Shown: positions 45,324-57,877, numbered from the stretch's first letter. The stretch: 64,000 bases of DNA from Ehretia macrophylla (GCA_037974665.1 CM075769.1:22966139-23030138); one strand, 5' to 3'. The notes: generated by a model from the sequence alone, not told the origin. Program-made: numbers and translations.

Positions 45324-47762
45324 TGTCACGCCCCAACTCGACCCCACCTACAATCAGTTAGGACGTAACTGAATTTCGGCAGTATAATGACAGTAATTAG
45401 GACACCGAGGCTCTAAACCAACCTCTTAAGAATATCATACAACTAACTCCACAACCATTCAACAATCAACTCCTCAATTAAATTAACAACATACAACATA
45501 ACCATATTATACAATAATCATTCCTTCAACAACCCATTCATAGTTATATGCCTCCGTTCCAACTTAGTACATAGGCTATACATACATTTCAAAATAGGTT
45601 ATAACCAACTTAGTAATCTAGTCATGATCAAAATAAAGACTACTAAATCAACATACATATGTCTTTATATTAAGATAGGTTATACAATACATTGTTTTAC
45701 AACAACTAAGATAATCTCATGACAATGACTCCTGCACATAAAACTCATCCACATATGGCACATTTCCCTCTTCAAGAGGCACGTACCCGTAGTCAGAATC
45801 AGTAACACCTGCATGCAAGCAATAATTGAGAGTGAGCTTATATAAAACAAGCCCAGTGAGGATTCAATAGATCTCTAACAGTATTTACTATACTCATTGG
45901 AAATGATCATTTGAGCAGTAAACACACAATAAACAACAATAACAATATAAACACATAAACTATAATGATCATTCAATAAATGATACTCTAGTTGGTGTAG
46001 CTCCAAACGCCATCACGATCTCAACCAACTTATTATCACCCCCATGACACACACACCCGAGGTACCTCACTAGCCCTGCCCTCCATGGCATCTCCGCCCA
46101 TGCAAGATAAAAGTAGCCTTTGATAGCCATGCCGTTTTCAACCCGATGGCCCGATACCGCCGGAGAGGTGGCACACGCATATCAAGACTCAGCAATAATA
46201 ATAAACATTCAATGACAGGAGGATAACCTTTTCCGTTGACTATCTCCCGGTTCATCAATAATCAATATTCAATAATCAATAATCAATAATGCATCAATCA
46301 ATTAATAACATTACAACAACACAACATCAATAAATCAATTAACAACTAAACAACTAAGTTAGATGACAAAGTAAGCCACCCAACTTAACATGTATTAGAC
46401 ACACAACCAAACCCTAATCTAACCATCAACAACTCACAATTCAATCACTCAAACACCACCCGATCATCTAAAGGCATATATCAACATTTTAAAGAAAGGC
46501 AACCTAAACTTCTAATAATCATAACTTACATTCTACTAATCCAAACAACTCCAAACTAGTTCCTATCACTCACTCACTCAATCAACTACATTAGTCCCAT
46601 CAGAAACCAACCAAACTTCATCGAAATCAAGCCCAACAACCCTAAAACCTCAATGCACCTAGGCTGAAATTTCTGGACTTTCACACCGACATCACAATCA
46701 AAATTTTGGCATTACAATGGCACTACCCCGTATTTACCAAACTTTTACAAATCGACGGCAATCGATTCCAACCACTACAACTCAAAATATTTAACAAATA
46801 GCCAACAACTCAACTTTTACTACCCGAAAATAAAAATTCATGCTACAACGGTTCAAATCTTATATAAACGCATATAAATGATCCTTAGCATGCACTGAGC
46901 AATAATATAACATCAATTCAACTTTCTAACGGTTCAAAATTCAATTATACGCAAAAACATAAAATATGACATTTGAGATCTAGAATTTTTCTCTCTCCTT
47001 TGATCCGAAACAAGTCTAGATATATGTGCAATGCGTGCCCAACAAGCGGAATCTAACTCAATTTGAAAAGCTATGGACAAAAACTAGGTTTTTCTATGAA
47101 ATTTTGCTTTGAAAAATGTTGAACAAAGCTCTCTTTTTCTCTCCTATGGCTCACGGCAATGTGAGTGTTTTTGAGTGTGAAATTGTGCTATTTTAGTGTG
47201 TGTTTATACTTATAAGCTCAAAGGTCAACAAAACAAATGAAAGTCAAAGTTGACACTTAGTTAATTTTAGTATTTTCTTGTCTTTTAATTCTATTTTAGT
47301 CTATTTCTTGCTCAACTATTAAATTGACACCTAAATTAATTCTAGACAATATATTTTTGGTGACAAAGAGTTTTACATTAAAACATTTTCACCCAAGTCG
47401 GCTTTAAACTTGATTTCTTACAAAAGAAAGTGTAAAAACCTTTAAAATTCCAAAACTGATTCTAAATCCGTTTTAATCAAACACAGGTCTATTAATTCCC
47501 AAGGACTAGGTTTTAAAATGTTTAAAACACCCCTGTAAAAATTTTAGCGGACAGATGCTCAAAATACTATTCACTAAAACCGGCGATAAAATTTCTGATT
47601 CCGTTTTTTATGAAAATTTCATGAATGCACATATAGCATATATTAGGAATATAAATCAAAATTTTAACACATTCTGACTTATATAACACATAAACATGTC
47701 AAAGTACACAAAACGAGGTAAAACACGCAAATCGAGATTAAGATAAAAAGTGGGGTTTGACA
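45324..47762 (-). repeat. TE-8 5' LTR
   Basis: On the minus strand it starts TGTCAAACCCCACTT at 47762 and ends GGGGCGTGACA at 45324. HA is at 46355-46387 and HB at 46141-46168. Confidence 0.92.
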
Positions 47763-47768
47763 CTCACA

Positions 47769-49345
47769 ATCTATACCTACTAGCTTCTAAGTGTGCCAGT
47801 GCTCTCAATCTTGAGCATATGTGCATGAACTCACGAAGTCAGGTTCTTGCACTTTGAGTCACTATGGGTGAGATTTTGTTTAGGTCAATAGCTCTGTGAT
47901 TTGGGTGTTTGGGCTTGGTTAGAATGGACATGCATATGCAATAAGGAATCTGTACAATAATCTCTACCTTAGAATGATCCAAGTTGATCATCTTGAATCT
48001 ATGCATAGTAATATAGTTTGTGTGTTGTATTGGTTGTTATACTTATAGGTAGCTCCCATGTATAAATGGATAACTTCCGGAGGATTGTTAGATTGTGGGT
48101 TAAAGGTTGTAAGGAGATAGATGTAGTGAAAGAGGTGATAGTACAAGTGGTAAACTTGTCTTGGCTTTGAGTGAGTATAGAGGGGAAATATGGTCATTAT
48201 TACTTAGTTGGTCTAAAGACTGAGTGTCATACTTTGTATGGTGTACTCCTGTACATACAGTAATTCTCCTGTAATGCAGCCATAGTCTTTTAATGGAATA
48301 GACTAAGGTTAAGATGATAAAATATTGCTAGGAGACTAACAAGGGTATTTTGGTCATATTTAGTGAAAGGATAATTATGTCTTTGGTCCCTTTTCTAGCC
48401 ATTTACCTTATAAGTGTCATTACTAAACTTGGATGTTACTAAATTTGAGAGATGATAAAATCCATTAGCAACTAGAAGTCATAAGTAGACTTTTCATTCT
48501 TGGAAGGAGTTTCTATTTTGACAGTTAGTAGAAAATAGGATTAAATATTTAACTAATTAAATTGATAGAGGATAAAGGGCTAAGCCAGGACCATGGCTCA
48601 TATCCCTACACTAAGACGCAAGTCCTAGGTGAATCCTTGTGGGCTTAGGCCTATGATATAGTATAAACACAAGTAGAATAGCTTTTTCGTTTATTATTTT
48701 TGGAATTAGGATAATTCAAAATACTAGGCTCTATATAACTTGGAATCTAATTTGCGCAAAACTACCTAGCCTATTATTATCTATATAACAGCTCCTACCC
48801 CGAGCTCTACAATTGCACCATCTCCTTTGAGATCTCTCTCTCTACACGTGTAAGCCTCTCCTAGAGGAAACATGAAACATTTTTTGTTAAGTTTGGTTTG
48901 AGGAGTAAAAGCTAGCAAGTAGGCATATGGAGCTAGAAGCAGAAAGGACAAGTTTTTCAAGTTCCATTTTCGCGATTAAAAGTTATTTCGAAAAACTTTG
49001 TTTGCTTTTAGATTAAACAATGAACTGTTTGAATGTTCTTTTTGTTATTTCATGCTTTATTTATTTTAAAGATCCATGCATGAATTTTTTTGCCTAATTC
49101 TTTTATGAGATAAAATTTGATTCATGCGGCATAACGTTTTCCTTTAGATAGAGGGTCATTTGTACCCATGAATCGACTAGACGTAGCTTGTGAAAAAAGG
49201 CCTGTCACTAGACTTGGGGGTATGAGGGGTCCAAAATTGTATTTAGGACCCCGGTATTGGCTGTGCTGGGGTGAGTCCTTTCATTCCAGGATTTCTAGGT
49301 AAACTTATCCCCCATGAATATAAACTACCTACACTACCAACTTAG
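47769..49345 (+). other. Unassigned sequence upstream of the TE-9 gag
   Basis: About 1.6 kb with no open frame or protein motif. It may be the 5' LTR and leader of TE-9. Two TATA-like stretches, CTCTATATAAC at 48729 and ATCTATATAACA at 48779, are followed by a CT-rich leader (48831-48850). I could not find an LTR boundary or a clean primer-binding site; TATTGGCTGTGCTGGGG near 49254 is too degenerate to call. Single-copy host DNA cannot be excluded. Confidence 0.35.
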
Positions 49346-50006
49346 TATGGGGTCAGGGATCCCGAAGACTACATCATTACCTTTGATCATAATATGGCTT
49401 TCTATGATGTCTTCGATGCTATCAAGGGCAAATATTTCTCGTCTACCTTATCTACACTAGCTTGAAAATAGTTCTCTGCTCTTCTTGAGAACTCCATAGA
49501 AATGTTCCATCAGCTACCCGATGTCTTTCTAGATGGTTCGCTAGCAGCAAACAACTGACCAAGCACACGACTTTCCTCTTAATAATAAAGAAGATGAAAG
49601 AGGAATCTCTTAGGGATCACACTTCCCATTTTAACCAATTAGATCTGGATATTTTCAACATCGAGGAGTCTATAGCCCTAGTAGTGTACATTCAAGGTCT
49701 CAAGGCTTATAACTTTTAGGCCGCCTTGGCAAGAAAGCCACAGAAGACCTTGACTGACCTTATGGTGAGGGTTGAGGGATATATCTATGATAAGGAGGTG
49801 ACCAAGCCTACAAAGAAGATGAAAAGGATAAGGAAGTAGCAAAGAATGGAAACCCGAAAAAGGAGAAGGGTAGGAGAGATGACAGACCCCAAGGTGGGAG
49901 AAAGGGGAAGCCAGTGGGAAGTCGTGCCCTTCCAAGGCAGTTTGAGAGATATACCCCTTTAACAATGCAACAGTTTGAGATCTTCATGGAGATCAAGGCC
50001 GGTTAT
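49346..50006 (+). pseudogene. gag: TE-9: Tat/Ogre-type gag, first piece
   Basis: Degenerate frames match the retrotransposon gag domain of Tat-lineage Ty3/Gypsy: DPEDYIITFDHNMAFYD (from about 49361), KMKEESLRDHTSHFNQ (about 49590), ESIALVVYIQGLKAYNF, then ARKPQKTLTDLMVRVEGYI (about 49730) and a basic linker. TGA and TAG near 49464 and 49470 and later frameshifts break it. The last part (VKAGY-like IKAGY) is in the frame that resumes at 53842 after the TE-10 insertion. Confidence 0.7.
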
Positions 50007-53000
50007 TGTAACACCCTGATCCCTCACGAGACCAGAGCCCCGATCCCATACTCGAGGTCAATAAAAAGGGGAAAAATGGATGAAGTTTTCCTTGTTTCTA
50101 GGCCTAATTGGTTACCTGTAAACAAAAGATAAATCCCAAACCACATTCTACAACATTCTCAACAACATACTCCAACTTCAACTCCACAACTTCTCCCGGC
50201 TTCAAGGCTATTCGAGCCTTAAGCAAGACATAGTAAACACACAAGCATGCATTTTGACAACTCTTGAAATTCTATGTTTTTAAGCCGCTTATCTTACCAC
50301 TCTAATATTCTCTATCTGTCTTTCTTATGAATTAAGTCCGTCAACCATTCAAGACATGCAAGCATGCAGCGAATAGGCAATAAAGCAATTCATTAGAGTT
50401 ATTACAAGCCAACTACCTCCAATAAATCACACCTATCCTACCATACTAACAAACTAATAATACAACTCAAATTACATCCCTATTACTACATGAATTATAT
50501 ACAAGTCCAACTAAATCACAAATGAAATACAATATCGTAAAGGTATAATAATACAAAACTACACATAGCTCCGAGCACGTAACACACAAGACTCCTAATC
50601 TCGAGCAATCAAGGAATAGTTTCACTTCTTCTTCTCAATCCTTAAAGGACCAGACCTAAAATGGTTAGAAAGAGGGGTGAGCATACAACACATGTATACT
50701 CAGTGAGGGAGAAAACAATTAACCGGGGAGGTTTTCGAAAACATTTTCATGCAATGCAATAGATAATTACATACAAATGGACGAACAATTAAACAATAAA
50801 GTACTACACATTATAAGAGGATACAAATGATAACCCTTATCCCTCCAACTCTTCATATCACGAACCTCGAACCACGAGCCACGAACTCGAACTCGATATG
50901 CCGGTATCCCTTTACACCAGTGGGTACTCCGGATGTACCCGATCCTACGACCCATACCCCTCGGCATACTCTATACCAGGTGAGTGAGGGACTAGGGTAC
51001 GGAGTTATGGCAACCAACACTAGCAAGCCTGATGCTGCCCAGAGTGGCCCATCGTATTCGTCCCAACGATGAGTTTGCGCAACGGTCGATATGATAACAC
51101 AAATAACAATATAACATTAAAATCCAATGAACACATAAATGAGGAACAACAAAGTAGGTTGTCCTCACACATGAATTACAATCAATAAGCAATAGTGTTT
51201 AACTCAAGCAATCATATAGGTATCATTCTTTAAGTTCCAAGTAATTCACAGAGACAATAGCATAATATATAACATATACATTAGCATTGACAGTTCATAT
51301 AAGTAGGAACACCATATATCAACTAGCCAATAAGTTACACAAGCATAGCCAAAACTAGCAATGCAAGTCTCCCACCTTTAGGAAGCCAAGAACCCCTTTC
51401 AGCCTTCTCCAATTGCACCGTAAACTAGCAATTCACATATCATTTACAATTTAGTTCACACAATACAACTAAACAATTCAACCAACTATCAAACTACTAA
51501 TTAATCAACTATAGACAAGTACAAAAGCATTCACCATAAACAACCACTTAACAATCCTTAACATACTAGACATACTTTCATTTAACTTTCAACCAGATGA
51601 ACAACCATTAAGACTATAACAATTAGACTCTTTAATTCTATCCCATTAACTAACTAATTAACAAGCATTGAAGCTAAACCGAGCTACTCAACTTAACATT
51701 AGACACTTAACATCTATCCAACTTCCTATTTATTCAATTATCATGCTTTACACAAAACTAGAATCCTTAACACATAGAGAACATTAACAATTCAACTAAA
51801 CCCCAACTAGACACTTAACACATAAAGACTCCATTTCAAGATAAGAGCCTAATTCTACAATATATTGCCTCAAAACATATTCATATAAGTAAGTCTTTTA
51901 AGTGATACACCATATGCAACAAATTAGATTCCAAACCCCAAATAATCCACAAAATTACTATTCCAATGCTTGGCAATTTAGGCTATAAACTTCACACAAG
52001 TTACAAAACCCCCAATCTAGCTATACCAACCCTCTATGCATACTTTATGACACCTATCAACCACACAAGATCACACTTTAACCCACATTTGCCACAAAAT
52101 CCCAAATATCCCCTTTGTCCATTTGAACTACAACTACTTAAACCATTTACCCAATCAAGATCAGAACTACACCGTACTTACTTCCTAGCATATCTAAAGC
52201 CATATGATCACTCAAAACTTGCCCGATCAACACTTCGCTCAAACAACCTCCTTTGTTCCCAATCCAAATTTATCAATTTTAACCATCCAAAATCCATTTA
52301 TGTAATATCCCACATCAACTGCAGAGGGTTCTGGGCTACTGGATATAAGTAGAAGTGTCCCTTTATCCGTGCAGATGCCTTTTCTGGTCCATGTAGGCAA
52401 GAAAGGACAAAACCGTGAGGGGCCTAATATGGTAACCGAAAGCGGATAATACTTGCATATGTGGCATTGCTGGTGGGCCTCTGGCCTTTGGGGTATTCGC
52501 TTAGCCGTGGTGTTACAGAACTGGTATTAGAGTAGCCCGGTCTTTGTGCTAGTGAGGACGCTGGGTCCCCAAGGGGAAATGGGTGGATGTAATATCCTAC
52601 ATCGACTGCGGAGGGTTCTGGGCTACTGGATATAAGTAGAAGTGTCCCTTTATCCGTGCAGGTGCCTTTTTTGGTCCAAGTGGACAAGAAAGGACAAAAC
52701 TATGAGGGGCCTAATATGGAAACCTAAAGCGAACAATACCTGCATATGTGGCGTTGCTGGTGGGCCTCTGCCCTTCGGGGTATTCGCTTTGCTGAGGCAT
52801 TACAATTTAAATGTTACATTTAGCCTCCTAAGCACTTCTAGTACCTAACCAAAGCATTAGAACGCAATTCGGGTTGAAAACTCCAAATATTTGGATTTTA
52901 CTATTCATACACTATTTATCATCTTCCCAAAACATTCACACACCATTTTTAACCATTAAAAATGCTATCAAACTATAAAAGTTTACTGTACATACATATT

Positions 53001-53836
53001 AAAGAGAAATTGAAGCAATAAAATACAAATCAAAGTAATATATAACAAAATGAAAATTTGACATAAACTAAATTTTGAGCAAATATGCAATTCTTTTCAA
53101 AATCCCTCACCACACAAGGCTATGAAAAGTTGTTGGAAACTCAAAGGTAGCTCTAGAACACCTCCAAGCAATCACAAGGTCAAAATTTGAAGATTGAAGA
53201 TTTTTTTTTCTTCTTTCCTCCTTTTGGCCGAAAATTCTCTAGCTTTTTGTGGTGTTTTTCTTTTGTGTTGTGTATGTATATGTGTATTTAATGTATATGG
53301 GTTGGGTTTTGTATTTGGGTTATGGGTTTGGTTGAGAAATGTGGGTCAAGCAAGCTAAAATGGTTTAAAATGCTAACTAGTTAGGTATTATTCATATGAT
53401 AGAGAAATTAATTTTTATTTCACTCTTCCTGAGATGCTATGCACGAAATAACATTTTTCTCATGCCTCACGTAAGTCATGTATCTTGAAAAAAACTACAA
53501 AATTGGAAAAATTAAACCGTTGAAAATACATGTGAATAATCATTTTTAAAAATAAGCTTTTAATTAAGTAAATGCACAACTAAATGAAATTCTCTTTAAA
53601 AACTTTTGTGAAAATAATATAATGTACATTTAATATCTACTAACTTAAATAAACTCATGATTTTAAAATTAAAGTTATTTAAACACATAGTTACACGTAA
53701 AAGACAAATAATTACTTAATTGCACATTTGTAATATGTAAACTTTTAAGCAAATAAATGCACAATAAATGCACCATTAAGGGTACAAAATATATGCCATG
53801 AATGATGTATACATGTCCTAGGTCTCGGGCGTCACA
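50007..53836 (-). mobile_element. TE-10: solo LTR with a nested TRIM
   Basis: On the minus strand it starts TGTGACGCCCGAGACC at 53836 and ends GGGATCAGGGTGTTACA at 50007. Target duplications GTTAT (50002-50006) and ATTAT (53837-53841) differ by one base. Without TE-11 it is about 3.3 kb. HA is at 51141-51166, HB at 51011-51049 and HC near 50200-50225. There is no second LTR, PBS or PPT. The 128-residue open frame at 51966 is not a gene. Confidence 0.88.
52301..52804 (+). mobile_element. TE-11: TRIM (miniature LTR retrotransposon)
   Basis: 504 bp: 5' LTR 52301-52517 and 3' LTR 52588-52804, both exactly 217 bp, around a 70-bp interior. LTRs begin TGTAATATCC and end ATTACA or GTTACA. The target duplication is ATTTA on both sides (52296-52300, 52805-52809). 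The interior has an iMet-like PBS (TGGTATTAGAGT at 52522) and a purine-rich AAGGGGAAATGGGTGGA PPT. It is non-coding. The LTRs differ at about 15 positions. Confidence 0.95.
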
Positions 53837-53841
53837 ATTAT

Positions 53842-54117
53842 GACTTGAAGAAGCCACCAAAGATGATCGCAAGACCTAAGAAGAGGGACATCAGTAAGCT
53901 TTACAGATTTCACAATAATCATGGTCATGACACTAACGAATGTAAACACCTCAAAGATGAGATTGAGGCTTTGATCCAGAGGGGAAAAGTTAGCCAGTGC
54001 ATAGCTCAGGACATTGATCGTGGCCAAAGAAGGAAAAAGAGAAAGAGAGAGAGAGAAGAACACAAGGAGATAGCAAGGCAAGAACGTGAGATTTGTTGAA
54101 ATAATCTCCAGAGGATT
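53842..54117 (+). pseudogene. gag: TE-9 gag, second piece
   Basis: Reads DLKKPPKMIARPKKRDISK, YRFHNNHGHDTNECKHLKDE and IEALIQRGKV. This is the Tat/Ogre signature Y-C/R-F-H-x2-H-G-H-D-T-x2-C; the first Cys of the usual CRFH is Arg here (LYRFH). A highly charged KKRKREREE segment follows. A TGA at 54097 comes from a 1-bp shift; the next frame continues to 54117 and on into 57698. Confidence 0.8.
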
Positions 54118-57100
54118 TGTTACGCCCGAGACCTTCATCATATTTATAATTAACTGTTGCATACATTTTGTGCATTTCAATATGCATTTACCTACTTTTA
54201 TGAATAGTTACTATTCATCATGGATTTTGACTGTTTATTTTCTCTGAATTTGTATTTTTCTTATGTTATATTACTTATAAAAGCAATGAGAAAAATGATA
54301 TTTTGAGCATTGCATGTTGGGAGAGAGTGTTTAGAAATGTTTAACGGTTCGAGTGAATAGTAAAAATATTTCATTTAGTGGACTACTTAGTTTTAGTTGC
54401 ATTTTAAGCTTTATTTTAGTTGTCTTTGCATTTAAATTGGCCCAATTAGCTACTACACTAGATATATACATAATACATCACATACACATGTATAGGCTTA
54501 TAAAATAAATAGCAACATGCCCACCAAGTCCCTCCCAAACTCGTGAGTGCATAGGAGCAATAAGGAAAGGAAGTTGTCTTCAAGCTTTGCATTTTGAGCT
54601 TTTCCAAGTCATCTAGAAGTGGATTCAAGTTGTCCCAAGCCTAATCCTAGCATATTCAAGAGCTTTTGGGTGAGGGTTTTGCATTTCATGACATTTTCAA
54701 GCTTTATTGTTTAAAGTTTAATTTCTAGATTTGTGTTTATATGACTATCTTGCCAAATTCCTTTACAAAGTATTGTTTACATGTTCTAGAGACTTGATTT
54801 TTGTAATTGTATGGCTTGTTAGCTTGAATTTTTATGTGAGGTATTATGAAGAAGACAATGAATAGTACCAATCTTAGGGTTTTGTCAAATTTTGCTTATG
54901 GGATTAAATTTGTGCTATCTATAGGTGCTTTTAGTGTTAATAAACATAGATTAATTGTCGTATGTGATATGGTTGCTCGGAATTTGGCTAAAAATACTAA
55001 AATGGCGTAGTTTACAAAGGGGTTTTGGGTGATTTGTGAATCCGGGTGCAATCCAATGTCATGGCTAGTATTTAATAGGTAGGGAGGTGTTAAAAATGGG
55101 TTTATGTCACCAAATTGAGCATTGGTTAAGGTACTTGTAGTTGAAACGCATAAAGGGGCTTTCGGGACTTTTGCGGTAATTGCGGGTTAAAGGGTGGTTC
55201 CAAGGGTCCTACAGGTGTCATAAAGTATCATTAGAAGAATTGTATAGTTCGTTTGAGAATCTTGAACCTTGTCCTTCAATTGTGAGTCAAATAATGTTAG
55301 TAGACAAAGAGGTCATTTGACCAAGTGTTGATCGTGCTCGTTTTGAGTTGGGGGTTTTCTTGTATATGCATGGAAGAACTTTTAGCGCAATTTTGGCATT
55401 GATTGGGTGTTCGGTTAGTATAGCTATAGTTCAAACATGCTAGGTGGACTTTCGGGGTTCTGTCGGGTTTCGTAGCGTAGAATCGTTCCATAATGTACCT
55501 AAAAGAGGGTAGTGAAGTCAGTTCTCAATCTTGTGGCTCGTTTGGTTGTAGAAGCTTGTAGAAGTTGGGGTTGTGAATAGTATTTTTATAGTTTTCATGC
55601 TTTTAACTCTTGTTGCTTACTTAGCTATGGTTCTTGTTGTTATAATTGCCTTAAAATTGATTAATAAGGAGTTTAAATGCATTTGGATAGCTTGTGTATT
55701 CTAAAAGAATGATATTATTAATTGAGTAGTTAGTTGATTAATGAATGACATATGACATAGCTTAGTTGAATTGAAGTTCTATGTATAATAATAGCTTTGG
55801 ACTTAGTTGTTAGCGTTCTTGGGTTATGTATTGATTGTGTAGATTGATCCTTATATGTTAAGCGGTATGTCTAGCAAGATTATAGAGTAACCTTATGGTT
55901 ATATGACTTGTCTAATGGTTAGAAAATGCGAAAATGTTAGTTTAAGGTAATTGAATTAGTGGTTGATAATTATCTTGCAAATTGATTAGCTATGTGCTTA
56001 GTTGTATTAATTTATAGATGTTCGAAGAGATTCTGGAAGTTAGGAGCTATCTAGTTATAATTTGTAAGATGTATAATTACGTGAACTGAATATGCTTTAT
56101 AGTTGTTCTAATTGCTAATGTTATGTGCTTATCAAATTGTAGGATTCATAAAGAATGTTAATGTGTTGTTTAAGTAGTGAATGTAATGCATGCTAAATAA
56201 GGAAATGTATTTGATAGTTATATTAGTTCAATGAATTCAATGTACATGAATTAGTTAATGGAGTTATGAACTAGCTTTAATTGGGTGTGAGTGTGGAAAC
56301 CACTTATAGAATGAATATATAACTTCTTATGCAATAGTTGATTGTATTATGTAATGATAATTGAAGGGAATTGGTGCTTTTGGAGAATATTGAAGGAATC
56401 TTGGCTAAATTCGTATAGGTTTGGCTTCCTAAAAGGTGAAGGATTCATTTTGCTTGACATCGTAACTGATTTATTGCGTTATATTACTATGAATGTTCTG
56501 GGGCTAATAAGTATTAGAGTTATTTTGTTGGGCAAAATATATTTTAAAGTTATATTGATTGAATTGCTTATTAATTGTTTCGTAAGTGTGAGGACAACCT
56601 ATTTTGTTGTCCTCATTTCGTGTTTATCAATTGTGTGCTTATTGCATCGTGTGATTATATTTGTTAATTGCTTGTGTGTGTTATCGTATCGTTTCGATGG
56701 TTGCGCAACCTCATCGTCGCGGCAGATACGATGGCCTGGCTGGGCGGCATCGGGCTTGCCAGTGTTGGTTGTCTTAGCTCCGTCTACTATTCTCTCACTT
56801 GCCTGGTTCAGAGATCGCCAAGGGGTGTTAGGTCGTAGGTATTGGGTACATTCGAAGTACCCATGTGTGTTTGGGATGCCGGCATATCGATATCGTGGAT
56901 CGTGGTTCGTGAATTGAGGAATAGAGTGATAAGGGTTATCGATCGTATCTTTTTTAAAGTGTGTAGTATTCTATTGTTTAATTGTTTCTTTATTTGTATA
57001 GTTACTATCTCTTGTCATAACTGTTGCATTGCACGAAAACATTTTCGAAAACCTCCGGTTAACTGTTCCCTCCCTCATTGAGTATACATGTATTGTATGT

Positions 57101-57697
57101 TCACCCCTCTTTCTAACACTTCTAGGTTTAGTACGAAGCAGTTGAAGGGCCTACAAGCTGTTTGGATTCCTGCGCATTTGAAGTGTTTATTTCTCGTGAC
57201 AGTATAATTGTAAAGTAGAAGTCTTGTATGTATTTGATTCATATTGTGAAAGATTGTAATAAATAGTTTAATGTTTGTATGAGGTGATAATTGTAATGGT
57301 CTGTAATAACTTGTATTCTTTACTTTATTGTTTATTAGATGCTTGCTTGCATGTTTTGAATGGTTGGTGGACTTAATTCATAAGAAAGATAGATAGAGAA
57401 TATTAGTGAGGTAAGATAAGCGGTTTTAAAAGATAGAATTTCAGTAGCTTATGTCAATGCATGCTTGTATGTTATATTGTCATGGTCTAAGGCTCGGATG
57501 GCCATGAAGTTGGGGAAGTTGCGTGGTTAAAGTTTGGAGTTGTTAAGGAAGTGTTGTATATGGTTTGTGGTCTTATCTTTTGTTTATAGGAACCAGTTAG
57601 GCCTAGAAACAGGGGAAACTATGCCCGTTTTTTCTCGTTTTTCGTGCCGTGGGGTATTGGATTGGGGCTCCGGTCTCTGATAGATCTGGGTGTTACA
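54118..57697 (+). mobile_element. TE-12: solo LTR
   Basis: 3580 bp starting TGTTACGCCCGAGACC and ending GATCTGGGTGTTACA, with the perfect duplication GGATT (54113-54117, 57698-57702). No interior or second LTR. HA is at 56589-56615, the palindrome GGTTGCGCAACC at 56699-56710, HB at 56736-56763, and an HC-like block at 57483-57510. The 191-residue open frame at 56342 spans these non-coding blocks and is not a gene. Confidence 0.93.
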
Positions 57698-57866
57698 GGA
57701 TTGGCTACTAAGGGTGAAAGCAATATGAACAGGAGATCATATGTGAGGTCGAGACATAGTGAGCCCCCACTGAAGAGATCTCGGGTTGAGGAGGAGCTTA
57801 TGTTCTCGATGACTGATTTGGAAGGGCTAATCCTTCCTCATGACAACCCGTTAGTCATATTAGCCA
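57698..57866 (+). pseudogene. TE-9 gag-pol, third piece up to the protease border
   Basis: Reads GLATKGESNMNRRSYVRS, then FSMTDLEGLILPHDNPLVI, the conserved segment that in Tat/Ogre elements stands just before the aspartic protease. The protease itself (LVDNGSS-type) is absent; similarity stops at about 57866-57877 where TE-13 begins. Confidence 0.72.
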
Positions 57867-57877
57867 CCAACGAGAAC

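Larger units (their letters stand above)
37881..47762 (-). mobile_element. TE-8: complete Ty3/Gypsy chromovirus, same family as TE-2
   Basis: Flanked by the perfect 5-bp duplication CTCAC (37876-37880, 47763-47767). 5' LTR 45324-47762, PBS 45307-45318, gag from 45030, pol to about 40340, PPT 40317-40337, 3' LTR 37881-40316. Its LTRs are 2436 and 2439 bp and very alike, and its coding region has fewer stops than TE-2, so it looks the younger. It still has several frameshifts and TAG codons. Confidence 0.93.

Noticed and set aside
49254..49270. Primer-binding site of TE-9 (TATTGGCTGTGCTGGGG)
   Set aside because: Too many differences from the Tat primer sites (TGGCGCC type), and no LTR end before it.
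51966..52352. 128-residue open frame on the plus strand
   Set aside because: Inside TE-10 and running into the TRIM; antisense to the LTR and of biased composition. Not a gene.
52301..52804. Cassandra-type TRIM carrying 5S rRNA sequence
   Set aside because: Ends and size fit a TRIM, but I see no 5S A-box or C-box sequence in the LTRs.
56342..56917. 191-residue open frame on the plus strand
   Set aside because: It lies wholly inside solo LTR TE-12, spans the HA, palindrome and HB blocks, and has no domain. Chance open frame.
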